Below are positions 58,555-64,000 of a stretch of DNA of 64,000 nucleotides, one piece after another. The position numbers and the translations under genes are program-made. The notes under the pieces are model-generated. The model was not told where the DNA came from. It saw only the letters and a list, made by a program, of their open reading frames with translations, and did not search any database. Where the stretch lies: contig NC_134705.1 of the NCBI RefSeq assembly GCF_043290135.1, positions 43,899,271 to 43,963,270 of the forward strand. The letters run 5' to 3'. This DNA is from Rhipicephalus microplus. Taxonomy: Eukaryota > Arthropoda > Arachnida > Ixodida > Ixodidae. Numbering within the stretch: the first letter of the stretch is position 1; every line of letters starts with the position of its first letter.

Positions 58555-61500
58555 ATGGACAGATACGATTTCAAAGTGGCACCAGTATCTAAGATAGGTA
58601 GAGTCCGGGGCATAGATAGACGTAGCCACGAGCACCGAGCCAATTCAGACGTAGGGTAAATTAACATGCAGGGTAGTAGGAACAGGCTGAAGTGGGAAGA
58701 GATAGAAGAACAGCTAAGGGAAGAGAGGCCGATGTTATACGGTTTCGTAGAAACACATCTCAGGGACATGGAACAACCTCCGAACAATCCGCACTACGCG
58801 TGGGAATATTGTAATAGAACAGAAGGGAGCAGAAAGGGGGTGGTATTGGGGCATTCATTCATAAAAGTACAGACTGGCAAAGGGTCAGGCAGGAGTGCAA
58901 GGAACATTTATGGCTAAAAGGTAAAGTGGCAGGTCAAATGACACTCCTTGTTTACGTGTACTTGTGGACGGGAGCAAAGGCCAGAGAGGAAAACCAGGCA
59001 ATGGTAGAGTGTATATCAAAGGACATTCAGGAGTTAGGAAGAGAGTGCGAGATAATTATACTAGGAGACATGAATGCGCACATAGAAGATATGGATGGTT
59101 ATACCGACCCGATGGGCAAAATCATCATGGATATGTGTGAAAGGCTGGATTTGATCATTTGCAACAGTACCGAGAAGTGTGAAGGGCAAATAACATGGGA
59201 GGTAGGAAGGCTGCAGTCAACGATAGATTATGTACTGATGTCACATAGGCCTGTATGATAAGCTCAGGGGAATGCACATAGATGAAGGTGGCTCCAGAAG
59301 TCTGGGTAGTGATCACAAACGTATCAAGTTAAGTTTTGGAAGAGCAGTGAAAGTGGGAAGAAGGCAAGATGAGCAACTACAGGAAAATTTTTATCCAGAA
59401 AGGCAAATTGAAAGAGCCACTAAACAAATTGAGAAAGTAATCACGGAGGATAATAAGACAGTGTGGACATACACGAATCTAACTAGACTGTTTGAGCTAG
59501 AGCTTGCTAAGACGCGTGACAAGTTACCCCGGAAAAGAAGACACAAACCCAAAAGTTGGTGGGATGAGGAAGTTAAGAGAGCCATAGCAAAACGTCAGGA
59601 AGCCTCTAGGGAACACAGGCATGCTAAGCAGTGAAGTGAACCGACAGATGATGTTGAAAGAAAATGAGAAACCTTTCTAAGCTGCAGAAGGAATGCATCC
59701 CTTCTGATCAATGAAAAAATTAGAAGAAAGGGAGCTCAGTGGCTGGCAGAGGTACATAAAAAGATAGAAAGGCCGCTGCAAAATTTTGGAACCATCTAAA
59801 CTCCCTGAGAAATGAGACGAGCCTAGAGCAGACGTTTATAACTACAGCCCAAGGTGCTAGGCTAGAAGGGGACGAATCTATTGAGTATATAAGAACAAGG
59901 TGACAGAAAAATTTCTACAAAGAAGTGCTTTATGCACCATAATAGACAAGGACGAATCAAGTGGTGCAATGGCTCTATTTTTACAACGAGAGTGGGAAAG
60001 GGCTGAGAAAAGGGTTCCTAGTAGTACATCAACAGGCCCAGATGGCATTCCAATTATGCTGATAAAGAAATTAGGTCCGAAGTCTAAGCAGGCTTTGAGA
60101 GAGGCAGTGAGCAAACTAATAATCGATGGTGAAGTTCCCGATAGATGAAAACTTAGCAGAATGAGCATGATCTATAAAGGAAAGGGAGACAAAGCTGACA
60201 TGAACAACTACCATCCCATAACAGTGACATCAGTGGTCTACAGGCTGGCGATGCAGATTATAAAGGAAAGACTGCAGGCATGAATAGAGGATGAGGGGGT
60301 GCTGGGGGAACTGCAGAATAGGTTTTGGAAACACAGGAGGTCAGAAGACAATCTGTTCTCACTGACGCAGTGCATCGAAATAGCAGAAAAGGAACACAGG
60401 CCCCTGTGGCTAGCATTTTTGGATATCAAGGGAGCGTACGATAGCGTGGTTCAAGATGAATTGTGGGGAATACCGGACACACTAGGCGTGGAAGATGTAG
60501 TCACTAATCTTTCAAAGGATATCTATAAAGGTAACAAGGTAGTTATAAAGTGGGAAAAACTGGTATCCAAGCCTGCAGAGGTAAAACGGGGGCTTAGGCA
60601 GGGGTGTCTCTTGTAACTCTTATTATTCATGATGTACCTACAAGGATTAGAGGCCAAATTAGAGGGAAGTGGACTGGGCTTCAATCTCTCTTTAGTCAAA
60701 CAAGGGAAACTCATTGATCAGGCACTACCAGCATTAATGTACGCTGATGATATAGTGCTAATGGCCAACAACAAGGAAGATTTGCAGAGATTGATGGACA
60801 TCTGCGGTAATGAGGGAGGTAGGTTAGATTTCAGATTCAGTAAGGAAAAATCAGCAGTCATGATTTTCAATGGCAGTGAGCTTAGAATACAGGAGGTAGT
60901 GAGCTTAGAATACAGGAGGTCACGCTAGACATAACAAATAAATACAAATATCTGGGCGTATGGATAAACAATGCGACCGAGTACCTGAGGGAACACGAAA
61001 TATACGTGACGACTAAAGGTAACAGGAATGCAGCAGTGATGAAATATAGGGCACTGTGGAATTACAATAGGTATGATGTGAGAGGAATATGGAAAGGGGT
61101 CATGGTTCCTGGGCTGACGTTCGGCAATGCGGTCTTGTGCATGAGATCAGAAGTTCAAGCAAGATTAGAAATTAAGCAACGTGGAATAGGTAGGCTTGCT
61201 TTAGGAGCTCCCGGGAATACACCAAGTCAGAGAGTACAAGGTGATATGGGATGGACATCATTTGAGGGCAGGGAAGCTAGCAGCAAGATAAAATTTGAAA
61301 AGCGATTGAGAGAAATGGGGGAGGAGCGTTGGGCTAGGAAGGTTTTCAGCTACTTGTACATGAAGAATGTCGATACAAAATGTAGGAAGCGAACCAGGAA
61401 ATTGGCTGGTAAATACTTAGAAAACAGCAGGTGGCCAAACCAAATAGAACTATCGGTTAAGAAGAAAATGAAGGAAACGGCGACTGACATGTGGAGAATG

Positions 61501-61870
61501 AACATGAATAAGAAGTCCGCACTAGAGATCTATCGAACTTTTAAGCAGGAAATTGCCAAGGAAAGGATCTATGATAATACTCAGGGTAGTTTTCTACTGT
61601 TTGAGGCCAGGACGGGAGTACTGCGGGCCAAGACATATCGGGCCAAATACGAAGGGGTAGACAATATGTAGTGCGTGTGGAGAGGAAGAAGAAACTGCCG
61701 AACACTTGAAAATGTTCTGTAAAGGGCTTCACCCGATAGTTCAGGATGATGGCGCAGAGTTTTTCAAAGCACTGGGGTTTAGGGACAGGGAGGGCAAAAT
61801 AGACTTTAGGCGGGTAGACTTAACTAGAAGGAGGTTATCTGATTGGTGGCTAAAGTCAAGGCACGACTGA
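58555..61870 (+). pseudogene. EB ORF2 relic (endonuclease / RT)
   Basis: ATG at 58555 (MDRYDFKVAPVSK), homologous to the intact start at 63705. Endonuclease motifs VETHLRDMEQ, LGDMNAH and LGSDHKRI survive in three frames. RT motifs AFLDIKGAYDSV and YADDIVLMANN survive, but GCPLSPLLF has become GCLL followed by a stop (about 60616). A short duplication occurs near 60875-60920 (GTGAGCTTAGAATACAGGAG twice). The C-terminal motif is frameshifted near 61671, and the frame ends at TGA 61868-61870. Confidence 0.86.
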
Positions 61871-62250
61871 AAATCAAACCCTTCACTGCAAAGTACGTAT
61901 CCTCAAACTCTCTTTTTAAAGAAAAAAGAAAAAAAAATCTAAATTTTCGGTTCATGAACTATAACATCTTGGTGGCGCTAGCCACGGCCCGATCTAAAGG
62001 GTACAGCCCTATCCATTTATCCATTCATTATCACGGCGACAGACAATACCAGCTAAGCATTTTTCATCTGCGGCCCATAGGGGCGCGTCAGTCGAGAGTT
62101 GTTCGAGACCTGCAACTGTGCACTGCTGTTTCGGAGGCTATGCAGAGTGTTGCGTTGTTGCACCGTCAGCCACAGGTGACGCTAGTGACCGAAAACATTT
62201 TCAAATTGAAGGAGAGAAAGGATGTGGCAGCTGTGTTTTTTCTCATGTGG

Positions 62251-62309
62251 CAAGGATCTTCCTAGAGGAGGCGTTGGCCGAGCCAACGCCTCCTCTAGAA
62301 AGATGCCTG
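62251..62309. repeat. 28 bp-arm palindrome
   Basis: Arms 62251-62278 and 62282-62309 around CGA match at about 25 of 28 positions, with a perfect core CTAGAGGAGGCGTTGGC / GCCAACGCCTCCTCTAG. Confidence 0.85.
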
Positions 62310-62385
62310 AGGAATGGCTCGCGCTCCCAGCGGAGTTGGCCTGGCTTCAGTTTTAAACAAGCTCCGCGCGGTGGCGCTCGCGACC
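62281..62385 (+). repeat. Repeat R2, copy b (upstream of an EB element)
   Basis: AGCCAACGCCTCCTCTAGAA ... CGCGGTGGCGCTCGCGACC; counterpart of 42988-43091. Confidence 0.75.
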
Positions 62386-62634
62386 AGCACAGTCTTCGTA
62401 GCACTTATTTTATGGTACGGCTTTTTCGGGGGCCAGTCACCAGGTATTTATTAGTTAGTGCGGGTGTGTGTGTGAATTTTTTTGTTGATGTTTTTTTTGC
62501 CAACCCGTTGGGGAGGTGCGCGTACATTGAACACGCAAATTTTTGTGGTAGAGCTTGGACTTTCTTTTTTTTTCGTAGTGCAGGGCTCGAGTTTAGTAAT
62601 TATCGAGTATAGGGACAATTGGTGTCAGAAAGGC

Positions 62635-63660
62635 ATGGTTAAAAAGACTGTAAAGTGTTCAGGATGTGGAGTGGGTTTGAAAGTGGACCCAAGCGTAGAA
62701 GCGGGTGGAGAAGAGGCTGACGCGAAGTGTAGGCAATGTGAGGTCGAGGAAAAAGTGGAGAAAATGATGGTTGCCCAGAGTGAACTGCTGATGAGAATCG
62801 CCAAACTCGAGACTGCGTTGGCGACAGAGCAAGAAAAAACGAGGGCAATGGGAGAAAGACTGAAGTCCGCCGAGGAAGTGCTAGCGAAGCTGAACAAAGA
62901 AGCGACCTACCGAGAGAACAAGAGGGAACCGGCAACCAGAACGGTGGAGAAGGAAAAGCAAGCAAGCTTGGAAAAAACAGGTTTAGCCGGTTCAACTGTC
63001 GCAAGGCCCAGCTTCAGCGAGGTAGTGGTGGGGCAGGAAGGGAACAAAGCAGCCAGCGTCACAGGTGCAAGTCGCCCCCAGGTGCAGAACGCTCCAGCGG
63101 AAAAGTCACAGCATGTGATAATCGCCGGGGACTCAAATTTAAATCGATGCACAGAAGCCATCAAAGAGAGGGTAAGAGGTGACAAGAGGGTTGCAGTAGG
63201 GGCGTTCTCAGGACGCAAGCTGGAAGCAGTCATGAAGCAAGCGAACGCAAAGCTCGAAACGACAGCTGATAGACGCAACCTCGTGATAATTTCAGGTGGT
63301 TTAAACGATGTCCTGAATGAAGATGCAGCAGGACTAGCAGCCACACTGGCGAAAGGCGTCGATGACATGCGCGCCACTTCTCCTAAGGTGCAGGTAGTGA
63401 TATGCACGATACCGGAGGTACCGGTGCGTGATAGCAACCTGCAAAGAGCGGTGGTCAACGCAAACCAAGAGATATGGCGGATGAGTCGAGAGAAAGGCTT
63501 TGAGGTGGTGGAAATAAACAGAGAGGTGCATAGGTGGGGGGGTTTTCAACGAGACAGAATTCACTTCGATGGGCGGCTAGGTCATGAGGTGGGTTGGCGA
63601 CTTGCAGGACGCGCAGTAGCTTTTTTGGGGGGCAAGCGAGCCCTTCGGGGTGCAGGATAG
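62635..63660 (+). CDS. EB ORF1: zinc-ribbon / coiled-coil / SGNH esterase protein
   Basis: 341 residues from ATG 62635 (MVKKTVKCSGCG); an upstream in-frame extension exists but the homologous start in EA and the other EB copy is here. CxxC pairs at the N-terminus, then a long charged coiled coil (~35-110). The SGNH domain has VIIAGDSN (nucleophile Ser), SGGLNDVL (Asn) and RDRIHFD (Asp and His). All catalytic-type residues are present. The stop at 63658-63660 lies 44 nt before the ORF2 ATG. Confidence 0.9.
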   Translation: MVKKTVKCSGCGVGLKVDPSVEAGGEEADAKCRQCEVEEKVEKMMVAQSELLMRIAKLETALATEQEKTRAMGERLKSAEEVLAKLNKEATYRENKREPATRTVEKEKQASLEKTGLAGSTVARPSFSEVVVGQEGNKAASVTGASRPQVQNAPAEKSQHVIIAGDSNLNRCTEAIKERVRGDKRVAVGAFSGRKLEAVMKQANAKLETTADRRNLVIISGGLNDVLNEDAAGLAATLAKGVDDMRATSPKVQVVICTIPEVPVRDSNLQRAVVNANQEIWRMSREKGFEVVEINREVHRWGGFQRDRIHFDGRLGHEVGWRLAGRAVAFLGGKRALRGAG

Positions 63661-63704
63661 CTAGTAACGAGGAAAACAACTAGGGAGACTCTTCGACAGG
63701 TGGT

Positions 63705-64000
63705 ATGGACAGATACGATTCCAAAGTGGCACCAATATCTAAGATACGTAGAGTCCGGGGCATAAATAGACGTAGCCACGAGCGCCGAGCCAATTCAGAC
63801 ATAGGGTATATTAACATGCAGGGTGGTAGGAACAGGCTGAAGTGGGAAGAGATAGAAGAACAGCTAAGGGAAGAGAGGCCGATGGTATACGGTTTTGTAG
63901 AAACACATCTCAGGGACATGGAACAACCTCCGAAGAATCCGGACTACGCGTGGGAGTATTGTAATAGAACAGAAGGCAGCAAAAAGGGGGGTGGTATTGG
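63705..64000 (+). CDS. EB ORF2, N-terminal part (endonuclease), truncated by window
   Basis: ATG 63705 (MDRYDSKVAPISKIRRV), open to the last base. A basic N-terminal extension of about 35 residues precedes the endonuclease: YINMQGGRNRLKW (Asn), then FVETHLRDMEQPP (catalytic Glu). Reading stops at the edge after TEGSKKGGGIG. The remaining endonuclease and RT would lie to the right of the window. Confidence 0.85.
   Translation, partial: MDRYDSKVAPISKIRRVRGINRRSHERRANSDIGYINMQGGRNRLKWEEIEEQLREERPMVYGFVETHLRDMEQPPKNPDYAWEYCNRTEGSKKGGGI

Larger units (their letters stand above)
57111..62030 (+). mobile_element. LINE-E, EB subfamily, full-length decayed copy
   Basis: 4,920 bp: 5' UTR from 57111 (related to the EA 5' UTR, e.g. 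GATAAGTGTTTTTGCAT in both), ORF1 relic, ORF2 relic, 3' UTR with the double hairpin near 61971-62001, and a worn CATC/CATT tail. The 5' end abuts the tail of the preceding EB copy. Numerous stops and frameshifts show it is older than the EA copies and I-2. Confidence 0.88.
62031..62392 (+). other. Spacer between two EB elements
   Basis: Not LINE sequence. The left 220 bp are unassigned. The right part holds a strong palindrome and repeat R2. An open frame runs through it but has no recognisable domain. Confidence 0.5.
62393..64000 (+). mobile_element. LINE-E, EB subfamily, best-preserved copy (runs off window)
   Basis: Starts at TCTTCGTAGCACTTATTTTA, which corresponds to about 57230 in the full-length EB copy. 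The first 120 bp or so of the 5' UTR are therefore missing and replaced by R2. ORF1 is intact and ORF2 is open to the window end, so this may be a coding-competent copy with a shortened 5' UTR. Confidence 0.9.

Overview
The window is nuclear DNA of an arthropod, most likely a hard (ixodid) tick. It is AT-rich and intron-rich, loaded with non-LTR retrotransposons, and carries tRNA-derived SINEs of the type described in Rhipicephalus. No prokaryotic, viral or CRISPR feature was seen. It holds one recognisable host gene; nearly everything else is transposable element or unassigned intron/intergenic DNA.

Host gene (about 1-28.3 kb, minus strand). Five internal exons, each with consensus splice sites and mutually consistent phases, encode the whole N-terminal domain of an M17 leucine aminopeptidase (cytosol aminopeptidase, LAP3 type): 24006-24127, 21198-21252, 18516-18621, 9768-9836 and 1676-1787. 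There are two candidate first exons, at 28250-28261 and 25337-25342. The catalytic domain lies beyond the left edge. The introns hold a 5.7 kb I-like LINE, a decayed esterase-LINE nested in a Tigger-type element, several MITE families, a SINE and a long inverted repeat.

Middle (28.3-43 kb). No confident gene. It holds three SINE copies, long (TA)n arrays, two CGG-rich repeats in opposite orientation, a TIR element with a FLYWCH zinc-finger remnant (Mutator-like), and a dispersed repeat carrying a fold-back insertion.

Right end (43-64 kb). A head-to-tail array of esterase-type LINEs (here 'LINE-E', subfamilies EA and EB), all on the plus strand: a truncated EA, a nearly intact EA (one nonsense codon), a truncated EB, a full-length decayed EB, then after a 360 bp spacer an EB copy with intact ORF1 and an ORF2 open to the window edge. 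The truncated EB copy is split by a complete I-like LINE ('I-2', minus strand) with two intact ORFs and a perfect 14 bp target-site duplication. A second I-like copy ('I-1'), with broken ORFs but also a perfect 14 bp duplication, sits in the last visible LAP intron.

The points most worth a second look are: the two I-like copies are about 97% identical over the first 270 bp of the 5' UTR although their proteins differ by roughly a quarter; LINE-E copies join at their (CATC)n tails; and both LINE families keep conserved 3' RNA hairpins. Gene calls rest on reading motifs, splice sites and copy-to-copy comparison by eye. Percentages are hand counts, and no database search was run.
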